NCBI GenBank assembly: GCA_964345555.1 | Contig: CAYFRD010000032.1 | Span: 1-16,959, forward strand | Reading direction: 5' to 3' | Source of the DNA: Peptoniphilus_E sp964345555 | GTDB taxonomy: Bacteria > Bacillota > Clostridia > Tissierellales > Peptoniphilaceae | DNA: 16,959 nt | The notes under the pieces: generated by a model | What the model was told of the DNA's origin: nothing | The model's database searches: none | What the model saw: the letters and a program-made list of their open reading frames with translations, nothing else | Translations under genes and position numbers: made by a program | Part shown: piece after piece, positions 1-7,184 of the stretch | How positions within the stretch are numbered: position 1 is the first letter of the stretch | Layout of the letters: each line of letters opens with the position of its first letter

Positions 1-55
1 CCATCAAAAATCCTTAAGAGGATGGATGGAACACAAACTATTTCACACTACCTAA
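1..55 (+). CDS. possible C-terminal end of an unidentified upstream gene
   Basis: Reading from base 2, the frame gives HQKSLRGWMEHKLFHTT and stops at 53-55, twelve bases before a strong terminator hairpin, which is where a gene end would be expected. A second open frame from base 1 runs to a stop at 91-93, but that lies inside the hairpin and is less likely. I do not recognise the family from 17 residues. The stretch could equally be non-coding, for example the edge of an insertion sequence lying to the left. Confidence 0.25.
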   Translation, partial: HQKSLRGWMEHKLFHTT

Positions 56-66
56 AAAAATTTATG

Positions 67-119
67 AAATTCCCTATGGTTAAGTCTATTTAATACTTAA
101 TCATAGGGAATTTTTATTT
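67..119 (+). terminator. strong intrinsic terminator of the upstream unit
   Basis: A 19-bp stem with one G-T wobble pairs 67-85 with 95-113 around a 9-nt loop, and the right arm runs into a T-rich tract (111-119). An A-rich run at 54-60 precedes the stem, so it could also work on the minus strand. It most likely ends a plus-strand transcript entering from the left. Confidence 0.85.
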
Positions 120-159
120 AATGAAAGATACTGCAGGTTATTACAAGAAACAACATTCA

Positions 160-199
160 TAAAAATATCGACTTGTCTTAAGATATGGCAAGTCGATAT
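160..199 (-). terminator. intrinsic terminator of the surface-protein gene
   Basis: An 11-bp perfect stem pairs 165-175 with 189-199. On the minus strand the stem is followed by TTTTT (complement of 160-164). It lies 37 bases past the stop codon of the gene at 237-3176. A T-run at 205-212 on the plus side suggests it can act in both directions. Confidence 0.8.
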
Positions 200-236
200 A
201 AACTGTTTTTTTACTTATTGTTATGAACGGAAAGAT

Positions 237-3176
237 TTATCTAAAATTAATAGTTCTTTCTATTATTACTTCTTGATTTTCAGGGCTCCATATCACATCT
301 TGACCGTCTTTTAAACCCAACGCTCTTGATATATTGGCTATAGGAAGGAAAGTTCTGTCATTTTCCAATACCGGAGTAACATCACTTTCATATTCCGCTC
401 CGTTTACTATTATTTTATTTGTGTCTACTGAGATTTCAATTGTATTTTTACTGTCTTTTAAAATAACGGTTCTGTTTTCTTCAATCCATTCTACTTTAAA
501 GCTTAAAGCTTCTGCTACAAATCTTACAGGAATCATAGTTCTACGTTCTTTTATAAAGGGAGCTACATCCATCTCAATATTTTTTGATTGTCCATTTAGA
601 CTTTTTTCCAAACTTTTTTTGCCGATTACCAGTTTAATTTTAATTACAGCTTTTGAGATTTCATTATTTTTTTCGATTGCAGATAGGTTGTTTCCATATC
701 CCAATAAGACATATGATGAATAAGATTTAGTCCTTGGTTTTTCAGAGATAGTTGGAGAGTTCAAGGGTATTTGAGGTTTTTTATTATCTTGCTCAGAAGT
801 ATTGGGCTTAGAATCGGGATTGGGAAGTTCGATTTTATTTTCCGGGTTATTTTCTTCAGAAATTTCTTTGATTATTGGAGCATTTTCAGTTGATGAATTT
901 TCCAAGGGCTTTGAATTGGATAAATTGGGATCTTTGTTGTCCGCCCAATAAGGTGATTTTTCTTCTTCTTCAAAATCAGGATTTCTAAATCCGTATTTTA
1001 AATAACCTTTAGTTTCAGAACCTATTTTTAAATCTTCTGAACAGGGTTTGCCTATTTTACCTTCTTTATTGTAGACATTTCCACCTTGTAAGAACAACTC
1101 GGAAACATCAATACTTCCGTTTCCTTTTACAGCATCTCCGCCATCTCCCGAGAGTTGTCCGTTGCCACCTACTGCAATTAACTTTCCTTTTCCTGTTACT
1201 GAACTCCCTTCGTTTAGAATAAGAGCATTGCCGCCGTTGGTTGTCGTAGCCAATCTACCACCGCCATAAAGCCCAAGCTCGCTGCCTTCTAAAAGGATAA
1301 GTTTTGCATTTTCTTCTAATTCCATTGCACTTTGCCCTGCATAGGGAAGCCCTGTTGTAGGAGAGTTCCCTGTAGGTGCTTCATCGCCACGAATATATAC
1401 CTTGCCTCTTACAGTTACATTTCCTTCAACTTTAACGACAGGAGATTCAATTTTTCTTGCTTCATTACTGTCGGTTAGGGAATTTGCATTCGAATATATC
1501 AATGAACTTTCCAGTATAGCTTCGTCCTTTAGAATTAGTTGTCCGTTTATGGAGGAACCGGTTAGGAATTCGCCCTTGTATTCGTCATAATTCATTTGAA
1601 AAATTCCACCTGATTCAACAGTTATCGTTCCAAAAAGAGAAGAATCGTAGAAATTAAGTTTACCTCCGTCTTTTACAAGAATATTTGTGCTGCTTAAAAT
1701 TTTCATATTGCGTAGAGTAAGAGAAGTTCCTCTTTCTACTACAAGCGTTTGATGGGGCTTTTTATCTTGATTTATAGAATAACCTAAGATACCGTAAGTG
1801 CCGCTTTTGTGAGAACCGTGCCACAGTTTTAGATTTTCAGGCACTTTCACTTCAGATTCTTTTGTCTTGTCACTTTCTGCAAACAGCTCTATTGTCCAAG
1901 GTTCCATGTCCCACTCATACTTGTCTGCACTATTTAGCAAAGTAAAATTTTCTTGAATCAATTGTTCTGATAATTTTGTGTTTTTTATATCAAAAACCTT
2001 AAAATCCAGTTCATTTGATTTGACAGGATTTGAATCTGAGGTGGTAATTTCCACATAAATTTTATAATCTCCCGCTTTATCGGGAATTCCGTTTAGGGTT
2101 ATGCTGTCGTCCAATGAATTATATTTGGCTTTCATCCCCATGTTATTGTCGCTTATAAAAGCTTTAACATCCTTGATATATGATTTTATATTAGGACTTT
2201 CCGATAGGCTTGACCAGTTATATTCTTCTACTTCCTGTCCCTTGTCCATCAAGGCTACTTGTAATTTTACATTGCTGTTTTGATTGTTTGAAATATTACC
2301 TGTGGCACCTGAAATAGCATCATATTTTTCTTGATCGACTACGGCACTTTCAAAATTACCGATTAAACGAGCGTGAACTTCTTTTTCGTAACTTTGATTT
2401 GAGTCTATCTTTTCATAGCTGTTATCGCTTTTCTTAACAAATTCGCCCAATACTTTATCACCTTGTTTAAAAGTGAGTATATTGCCATCCTTGGGTTCGT
2501 CAGGTAAAGTGATTATAAATTTTTCCATATCCTTGTAATAATTTGTCCCGAAAGCTGCAGCTTTAGATCCTACAGGATTGTACTTAGTACCGTTTATGTA
2601 AAAGCCATCTATATTTTCAAGAAGTTTTGCCGGTCTGATGTATAAGTTTACGTCAAAGAAATTTTCTCTTTTAACTTCTATGTATTCAATCTCATCTTGG
2701 GTGGGCGTGGTAGGATTGCCGGGAGTATTGTTTCCGGCGGAGTTTAGACTTTCATATGTAGATTCATTTCTTTTAATAAATTTTCCTAATTCTTGTTCGC
2801 CTCCCAATAATGTTACAACATCGCCTGTCTTGGTTTTAGTTCCCAGGTAAATCTTGTTGTTTTCAACGGCAAATAAATTCCCGAATGCTGAAATTTTAGA
2901 ACCGGCTTTGTTGAGTTTTATGTCATTGATCATAATGGACTCTATTTTCTCAGCTGCTTCTTCCGGGTTTACAGTAAAGCCGTGATAATTAGAAAAGCCG
3001 CTCTCGCTGAAACCCTCAATTGACTGTACCTTTCCCGTAAATGTTTGATTGACATTTGGCAATGTCAGTGTACTGACGTCTTCTTTTTCAGCAAAGGTTT
3101 TGCTTGGGGAAAAACCAAGCAAGAGAACACATGCTGTCAATAAATATAATTTTTTTATATGTCCTTTTTTAGACAT
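237..3176 (-). CDS. secreted multidomain surface protein with copper-amine-oxidase-like C-terminal domain
   Basis: This 979-residue protein starts with a Sec signal peptide: a KKGHIKK basic end, a YLLTACVLLLGF core, and probable cleavage near TFA-EKE at residue 29. Two diverged repeats follow, at about residues 43-145 and 163-260. They share GSK-x2-AFG, an I-x-IN core and LG-x-F-x-K-x5-YE, and are split by a TPGNPTTPTQ linker. They loosely recall the DUF1533/Shr-type hemoglobin-interacting fold, but I cannot prove this. The middle third is glycine-rich beta-repeat sequence of beta-helix type (ILVKDGGKLNFYDSS and similar). A Pro/Asn/Glu-rich linker leads to a C-terminal domain with RRTMIPVRFVAEAL and DRTFLPIANISRALG. 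This is typical of the copper-amine-oxidase N-terminal-like (stalk) domain, PF07833, which in such proteins acts as a structural or wall-associated module and is not an enzyme. There is no LPXTG motif. The ATG is preceded by GGAGGAGA (3180-3187). It is monocistronic and probably iron-controlled (see the box at 3237-3256). Function is inferred only. Confidence 0.9.
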   Translation of the reverse strand: MSKKGHIKKLYLLTACVLLLGFSPSKTFAEKEDVSTLTLPNVNQTFTGKVQSIEGFSESGFSNYHGFTVNPEEAAEKIESIMINDIKLNKAGSKISAFGNLFAVENNKIYLGTKTKTGDVVTLLGGEQELGKFIKRNESTYESLNSAGNNTPGNPTTPTQDEIEYIEVKRENFFDVNLYIRPAKLLENIDGFYINGTKYNPVGSKAAAFGTNYYKDMEKFIITLPDEPKDGNILTFKQGDKVLGEFVKKSDNSYEKIDSNQSYEKEVHARLIGNFESAVVDQEKYDAISGATGNISNNQNSNVKLQVALMDKGQEVEEYNWSSLSESPNIKSYIKDVKAFISDNNMGMKAKYNSLDDSITLNGIPDKAGDYKIYVEITTSDSNPVKSNELDFKVFDIKNTKLSEQLIQENFTLLNSADKYEWDMEPWTIELFAESDKTKESEVKVPENLKLWHGSHKSGTYGILGYSINQDKKPHQTLVVERGTSLTLRNMKILSSTNILVKDGGKLNFYDSSLFGTITVESGGIFQMNYDEYKGEFLTGSSINGQLILKDEAILESSLIYSNANSLTDSNEARKIESPVVKVEGNVTVRGKVYIRGDEAPTGNSPTTGLPYAGQSAMELEENAKLILLEGSELGLYGGGRLATTTNGGNALILNEGSSVTGKGKLIAVGGNGQLSGDGGDAVKGNGSIDVSELFLQGGNVYNKEGKIGKPCSEDLKIGSETKGYLKYGFRNPDFEEEEKSPYWADNKDPNLSNSKPLENSSTENAPIIKEISEENNPENKIELPNPDSKPNTSEQDNKKPQIPLNSPTISEKPRTKSYSSYVLLGYGNNLSAIEKNNEISKAVIKIKLVIGKKSLEKSLNGQSKNIEMDVAPFIKERRTMIPVRFVAEALSFKVEWIEENRTVILKDSKNTIEISVDTNKIIVNGAEYESDVTPVLENDRTFLPIANISRALGLKDGQDVIWSPENQEVIIERTINFR

Positions 3177-3236
3177 ATTATCTCCTCCAATACAATTTTT
3201 TCATTTCCTATGGAATTATTGAAATAACTATTTGTT

Positions 3237-3256
3237 AATGATAATATAAATCATTT
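3237..3256 (-). promoter_or_regulatory. Fur-like operator upstream of the surface-protein gene
   Basis: In gene orientation the site reads AAATGATTTATATTATCATT. This is identical over 20 bases, in the same gene-relative orientation, to the site upstream of feoA at 14023-14042. It has AATGAT/ATCATT arms and overlaps the start region of the predicted transcript, where a repressor would block initiation. It resembles the TGATAATnATTATCA Fur consensus on one half, with mismatches on the other. A third AATGAT half-site sits at 3264-3269. The regulator's identity is inferred. Confidence 0.6.
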
Positions 3257-3264
3257 TCAAGCAA

Positions 3265-3294
3265 ATGATAACATATATCGATAAATATGGTCAA
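3265..3294 (-). promoter_or_regulatory. promoter of the surface-protein gene
   Basis: On the minus strand TTGACC (3294-3289) is followed after 18 bases by TATCAT (3270-3265), a near-consensus sigma-A pair. Transcription would begin near 3258, directly at the edge of the operator at 3237-3256, leaving a leader of about 80 nt before the ATG at 3176. Confidence 0.5.
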
Positions 3295-3386
3295 GCTAAT
3301 TTATTTTATAGAATTTTGTTATGGGCAACCAAATTTACTATTTATAAGTAAAAATTGATATTTTTTAAAATTATAAAATTAAACAG

Positions 3387-3410
3387 CTATTTAGAAAATT
3401 TTCGAAATAG
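3387..3410. promoter_or_regulatory. sdpR operator 1 (upstream of -35)
   Basis: A 24-bp near-perfect palindrome has arms CTATTT and AAATAG around an AT-rich centre, with 22 of 24 positions symmetric. It ends three bases before the -35 hexamer. It is almost identical to the second copy at 3443-3466, differing only in the centre. It is a probable binding site for the ArsR-type repressor encoded just downstream. Confidence 0.75.
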
Positions 3411-3413
3411 TTA

Positions 3414-3442
3414 TTGACATTCAATACTCCGGTTAATATAAT
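3414..3442 (+). promoter_or_regulatory. consensus sigma-A promoter of sdpR-sdpI
   Basis: A perfect TTGACA (3414-3419) and perfect TATAAT (3437-3442) are separated by 17 bases. The promoter is bracketed by two copies of the same palindrome, one just upstream of -35 and one starting immediately after -10. This is a strong promoter under tight repression. Confidence 0.9.
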
Positions 3443-3466
3443 CTATTTAGAAATATTTCGAAATAG
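3443..3466. promoter_or_regulatory. sdpR operator 2 (covers the transcription start)
   Basis: This is the second copy of the 24-bp CTATTT...AAATAG palindrome, starting at the base after the -10 box and so covering the transcription start. Its two asymmetric positions are the same as in the first copy. Centre-to-centre distance to operator 1 is 56 bp. Confidence 0.75.
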
Positions 3467-3484
3467 GTTTAAGGAGGTGGTTCT

Positions 3485-3751
3485 TTGAATTTGGAAAAAA
3501 CTTTTAAAGCTCTTGCCGATAAAAATAGAAGAGAAATTTTAAATATGCTAAGGAATGGACCACTAAGTGCAGGGGATATAAGCGACAAATTTAATATGAG
3601 CAAGGCAACTACTTCATATCATTTGTCAATACTCAAGGAAGCAAATTTAATAGTTGATAACAAGGACAAAAATTTTATTATATACAGCTTAAATGCTTCT
3701 ATATTTGAAGAGGTAGTAGGATATATTATGAATTTTTTAGAGAGGGATTGA
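3485..3751 (+). CDS. sdpR: ArsR-family transcriptional repressor, SdpR-like
   Basis: This 88-residue winged-helix protein covers a whole ArsR domain. The N-terminal helix ALADKNRREILNML is characteristic. The recognition segment is KFNMSKATTSYHLSILKEANLI (about residues 37-58), followed by a short wing (DNKDKNFIIYSLN) and a C-terminal helix. There are no metal-binding cysteines, so a metal sensor role is unlikely. The start is TTG at 3485, supported by AAGGAGGTGG at 3471-3480; no better ATG precedes the domain. The stop is three bases before the sdpI start, so the two are co-transcribed. In B. subtilis SdpR is an autorepressor that is relieved when SdpI, occupied by the SDP toxin, captures it at the membrane. 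The two operators around this promoter fit autorepression. The exact inducing peptide here is unknown. Confidence 0.88.
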   Translation: MNLEKTFKALADKNRREILNMLRNGPLSAGDISDKFNMSKATTSYHLSILKEANLIVDNKDKNFIIYSLNASIFEEVVGYIMNFLERD

Positions 3752-3754
3752 GAT

Positions 3755-4399
3755 ATGAAAAGAGATAAAGTTTTTAAGATAGGATTAGTTTTATTTTTAG
3801 TAAATTTTATAATTGGATTTTATTTTTTGGATAAAGTGCCTGATATGATGCCCATACATTTTGGTACAAATGATATTGCGGATAATTATGCAAATAAATA
3901 TTTTGCGCTTTTTGGGATTCCTGCATTTATGCTTTTTATATATATGGTGGCATATTTTTTTACGAATAAAGATCCGAGAAAAAAATTTCAAGGGGACAAT
4001 ACATTAAATGTAATACTTATGATTGTACCTGCTCTTTCAATTGCAACTACTTTTTTAAGTGTCTATTATTCTTTGGGGAAGACTATAAAAGTAGGGTTTT
4101 GGATAAATATATTTTTAGCGATTATGTTTATATTCTTTGGAAATTATCTTCCTAAGACTAAAAGAAATTACACCATAGGAATAAGAGTTCCCTGGACTTT
4201 GGATAATGATTATGTTTGGGAAAAGACTCACAGATTTGGGGGATATGTTTATGTAGCAGGGGGAATACTGTTAATTTTAGGAAATACTTTTCTCTATAAA
4301 TATATAGAAAAAATAGTTCTAATAATTGTAGTTGTAATAGGATTTATTCCGATAATATATTCATATTTTGTTTATAGAAGCATAAATAAAAGCAATTGA
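3755..4399 (+). CDS. sdpI: SdpI-family immunity/signalling membrane protein
   Basis: This 214-residue integral membrane protein has about six predicted membrane segments (near residues 8-26, 46-67, 84-107, 112-130, 160-178, 186-205). The N-terminal part carries a DUF1648-type stretch (KVPDMMPIHFGTNDIADNYANK). The loop GNYLPKTKRNYTIGIRVPW continuing to a WEKTHRFGG motif (about 128-162) is the SdpI signature. In B. subtilis SdpI gives immunity to the SDP cannibalism peptide and sequesters SdpR. Here it directly follows the SdpR-like gene, with the same two-gene order. No sdpABC toxin genes are present, so it is an orphan immunity or sensor protein, possibly against peptides from other strains. 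The ATG at 3755 has a modest GAGAGGG upstream, inside the sdpR end. Confidence 0.88.
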   Translation: MKRDKVFKIGLVLFLVNFIIGFYFLDKVPDMMPIHFGTNDIADNYANKYFALFGIPAFMLFIYMVAYFFTNKDPRKKFQGDNTLNVILMIVPALSIATTFLSVYYSLGKTIKVGFWINIFLAIMFIFFGNYLPKTKRNYTIGIRVPWTLDNDYVWEKTHRFGGYVYVAGGILLILGNTFLYKYIEKIVLIIVVVIGFIPIIYSYFVYRSINKSN

Positions 4400-4439
4400 C
4401 TCTTCTTAAGAAAAACTTAATTATTTTTTAACATTATAT

Positions 4440-4470
4440 TTGCATAAAGAATATTTTTATATAGTATAAT
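4440..4470 (+). promoter_or_regulatory. probable promoter of the efflux operon
   Basis: A perfect TATAAT at 4465-4470 lies 22 bases before the adaptor's ATG. The best -35 is TTGCAT at 4440-4445, with a longer than ideal 19-base spacer. No terminator is evident between sdpI and this gene, so read-through from the sdpR promoter is also possible. Confidence 0.4.
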
Positions 4471-4492
4471 TACTTCTATTGAGGAGGTAAAA

Positions 4493-6502
4493 ATGACTAA
4501 AATAAAAGATTTTTTAAAAGGACATAAAAAGTTGATACTTATCATGGTGGCGGCTCTTGTCGCTGCCTTTGTGATAAAAGGATTTTTCTTTAAACCGGAA
4601 GTAGGAATGGAAATTACGAAAACCGACGCCACACTTTTAGGGAAAAAGGATTTTGAAATAGTAGTTAGCGAAACGGGTGAGGCTGTAAGTGAGGACAGCT
4701 CTAAAGTTTATGCCGAAAAACAACTTCCTGTAAAGGAGATAAATGTCGAGGTTGGAGATGTGGTGCAAAAGGATCAAGTTATAGCAAAGTTAGATGATAG
4801 CACCATCAAACAACAGATTGCATTGAAACAGGCTATGATAGCCTCCAGCAATAAAAGTTCATCGGCTCAGATAAAGAGCGCTAAGGACAGATTAAATGAT
4901 GCCAACAAGAATTTGGCGGAAGGAACAAACTCCACACTTATCGCAGCTAATAATGCGGTGATAAGTGCCTATGACCAATGGCAAAGTGCAGAAAAAACTT
5001 ACGATGACTACAGAAGATCGTTGAATATGGGGTATAACGACCAATTGGTACAACAGGATTCTCTTGCAAGTACTGCTCAAGATTCACTCAATTCTACACA
5101 GCTTAACTATAATCAATCATTGGAAAAGTACAATAGCCTTCAAAGGAGTATTTCCGATAACGGCAATAATTTAAGAAATGCAAATATGAGGGTCAGCAGT
5201 TTAAAAGACAATGAAGCGAGAATAAGCAGCAGAATAAATGAACTGACAAGCAGAGTTGAGGCAGCAGGTGCTTCCAAGGACACAAGTGCACTGGAACAGC
5301 AGTTGCTGGACATAGATTTAAAGCTTAATTCCATAGATAGGACGGCTCCCGGTGCCGACAGTTTAATAAGCAATCTTGAAAGCAGAAAACAACAAATATC
5401 CGATCAGATAAACAGCATCAATTCAAGTCAAAGCAATATCAATACAGTCGCAGATTCATCGGAACTGGAGTCTTTGAAGCAACAGCTTAAAAATGTACAG
5501 GAGAGTTTGGCTTCCGCTCAAGCTGATGTCACAAAGTACGAAGGAGAAATAGAAGCATCGAAAAAACAGTTAGAATCGGGTCAAATGGAAATACAACAAC
5601 AAACTTTGGCTCTGGACAAAGCTAAAAAAGATTTGGATCAAGCCAATGAACAAAAGAAAAAATCCGACCTAACAAGACAGGACCAACTGGAAACCTACAG
5701 AAAGAACGCTGAAGATTTAAAAAGTGCTTATGAAGGAGCATTGAGAAATTTGGATGTTGCGGAGGCTGCAGCCAAGGATGAGATCAATTCTCTAAAAAGC
5801 AGTTTGTCCGTTGCAAATGCAGGTGCGGACAACGGAGTCAACAGCGTAGATTTAAAAAATCTCTACGAAGATTTAGAAAAGACATTAGTTAAATCCCCCA
5901 TATCCGGAACTGTTACGGAAAATAATATGATCAAGGGTCAAGTTCCAACGGACTACATGGCTAAAATAGATACGGTGGATAGGATAATAGTCAAATCAAA
6001 GGCAAAGGAATTTGATATAAACAAACTAAAAGTTGGCATGACCGCCGATATAACCGGTGATGCGATAGGTAAATCAAAGGTGTTTAAAGGTAAAGTGGAA
6101 TCAATAAATCCTACACCTATGCAAGTGAACAGTCAAGGCAATACAACTTCCAAGGAAGTATTCTATGAAGTAAAACTCAGCATTGAAGACAAAGATAACT
6201 TGATAAAGCCCGGCATGACATTGAGAGTTAAGTATATTTTTGAAAGACAAAAGGATGTATTTGCAGTGCCTCTAAGCTCTATATACCAAAAAAACGGCAA
6301 AGATTTCATTCTCTATATTGAAGATTCTGAAGAAGCGGTTGAAATCAAGGAAATGCCCGTAATAGTAAAATCAGGCAACGACTATGAAGCTGTTATCGCT
6401 TCGGAAAATAAACTTGAAGGCATAAGGGTATTGAATTCACCTGACAAGTTTACCGCCGGCACAAAAGTGACCTTTGTGGAAGTAGAGAAGACAGATGAAT
6501 GA
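4493..6502 (+). CDS. MacA/HlyD-family efflux adaptor with very long coiled coil
   Basis: This 669-residue membrane-fusion (adaptor) protein works with an ABC pump. An N-terminal membrane anchor lies at about residues 14-35 (KKLILIMVAALVAAFVIKGF). The first half of the barrel-sandwich (lipoyl-like) domain is LPVKEINVEVGDVVQKDQVI (about 77-97). A long Gln/Ser/Asn/Lys-rich helical hairpin spans about 105-460. The second half-motif is KSPISGTVTENNMIKGQVP (about 465-483), followed by beta-barrel and membrane-proximal domains to the end. Typical MacA or YknX proteins have about 370-400 residues, so the helical hairpin is enlarged by roughly 290. The ATG is preceded by GAGGAGGT at 4480-4487. The end overlaps the ATPase gene by 8 bases, showing translational coupling. 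By analogy with YknX it would connect the permease to the outer face or cell wall; the substrate is unknown. Confidence 0.88.
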   Translation: MTKIKDFLKGHKKLILIMVAALVAAFVIKGFFFKPEVGMEITKTDATLLGKKDFEIVVSETGEAVSEDSSKVYAEKQLPVKEINVEVGDVVQKDQVIAKLDDSTIKQQIALKQAMIASSNKSSSAQIKSAKDRLNDANKNLAEGTNSTLIAANNAVISAYDQWQSAEKTYDDYRRSLNMGYNDQLVQQDSLASTAQDSLNSTQLNYNQSLEKYNSLQRSISDNGNNLRNANMRVSSLKDNEARISSRINELTSRVEAAGASKDTSALEQQLLDIDLKLNSIDRTAPGADSLISNLESRKQQISDQINSINSSQSNINTVADSSELESLKQQLKNVQESLASAQADVTKYEGEIEASKKQLESGQMEIQQQTLALDKAKKDLDQANEQKKKSDLTRQDQLETYRKNAEDLKSAYEGALRNLDVAEAAAKDEINSLKSSLSVANAGADNGVNSVDLKNLYEDLEKTLVKSPISGTVTENNMIKGQVPTDYMAKIDTVDRIIVKSKAKEFDINKLKVGMTADITGDAIGKSKVFKGKVESINPTPMQVNSQGNTTSKEVFYEVKLSIEDKDNLIKPGMTLRVKYIFERQKDVFAVPLSSIYQKNGKDFILYIEDSEEAVEIKEMPVIVKSGNDYEAVIASENKLEGIRVLNSPDKFTAGTKVTFVEVEKTDE

Positions 6503-7184
6503 GCTTAAAAAAATAATTGAAATGAGAGATATAGTAAAAAAATACTACATTGGCAAACCCAACGAACTGGAAATTCTGCACAAAATTTCTTTGGATATTT
6601 ATGATGGTGAATTCATATCAATAGTAGGAGCCAGCGGTTCGGGCAAGTCCACTCTCATGAATATAATCGGACTTCTTGACAGACCCACTAGCGGAGAATA
6701 TCATTTAAATGAAATAAATATGGCGGAGGCGAAGGATGAAGAACTTTCCAAGATAAGGAACAAGAGAATAGGATTTGTATTTCAAAACTTCAATTTGATT
6801 CCCAGGATTTCAGCCAAAGGAAATGTGGAACTTCCCATGCTCTATGGCAAAGTTTCCAAAAAGGAAAGATCCCAAAGAGCTGATGAACTTCTTGAAATTG
6901 TGGATATGGCAGACAGAGCATCTCATAATCCCAACGAGCTCTCAGGAGGACAAAAACAAAGGGTGGCAATAGCCAGAGCCATGGCAAATGATCCGGATAT
7001 CATCCTGGCTGACGAACCAACAGGGGCACTGGACACCAAGACAAGCAGAATGGTAATGGATATTTTTCAAAGGCTAAACAGCGAGAGAAAAAAGACGATA
7101 ATACTCATAACTCACAATCCGAAGCTTGCTGCAGAAACCAAGAGAATATTTACCATGTCCGATGGAAGAATTGAGGTGAGCTGA
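6495..7184 (+). CDS. ABC transporter ATP-binding protein, MacB/YknY type
   Basis: This 229-residue nucleotide-binding subunit is of normal size for the LolD/MacB/YknY group. It has Walker A GASGSGKST (about residue 45), the Q-loop VFQNFNLIPR, the signature LSGGQKQRVAIARAMA, Walker B DIILADEPTGALD and the switch histidine in ITHNP. LIPR after the Q-loop and the ADEPTGALD form are typical of this subfamily. The ATG at 6495 lies inside the adaptor gene (8-base overlap), and the gene ends with a one-base overlap onto the permease start. The three genes therefore make a tightly coupled operon. In this mechanotransmission-type family ATP hydrolysis drives a periplasmic or extracellular pumping cycle and does not move the substrate through a channel. 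Confidence 0.93.
   Translation: MNELKKIIEMRDIVKKYYIGKPNELEILHKISLDIYDGEFISIVGASGSGKSTLMNIIGLLDRPTSGEYHLNEINMAEAKDEELSKIRNKRIGFVFQNFNLIPRISAKGNVELPMLYGKVSKKERSQRADELLEIVDMADRASHNPNELSGGQKQRVAIARAMANDPDIILADEPTGALDTKTSRMVMDIFQRLNSERKKTIILITHNPKLAAETKRIFTMSDGRIEVS

Noticed and set aside
31..55. Left-edge sequence ACACAAACTATTTCACACTA looks like it could be an insertion-sequence end
   Set aside because: The other end and any transposase lie outside the window, and no target duplication can be checked.
334..723. Open frame on the plus strand opposite the surface-protein gene
   Set aside because: It is antisense to a well-supported coding region and has no family features; it is a shadow of codon use in the real gene.
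4400..4435. Short inverted repeat after sdpI (CTTAAGAAAAACTTAA region) as a terminator
   Set aside because: The stem is only about 5 bp and AT-only; too weak to call, so read-through into the efflux operon remains possible.
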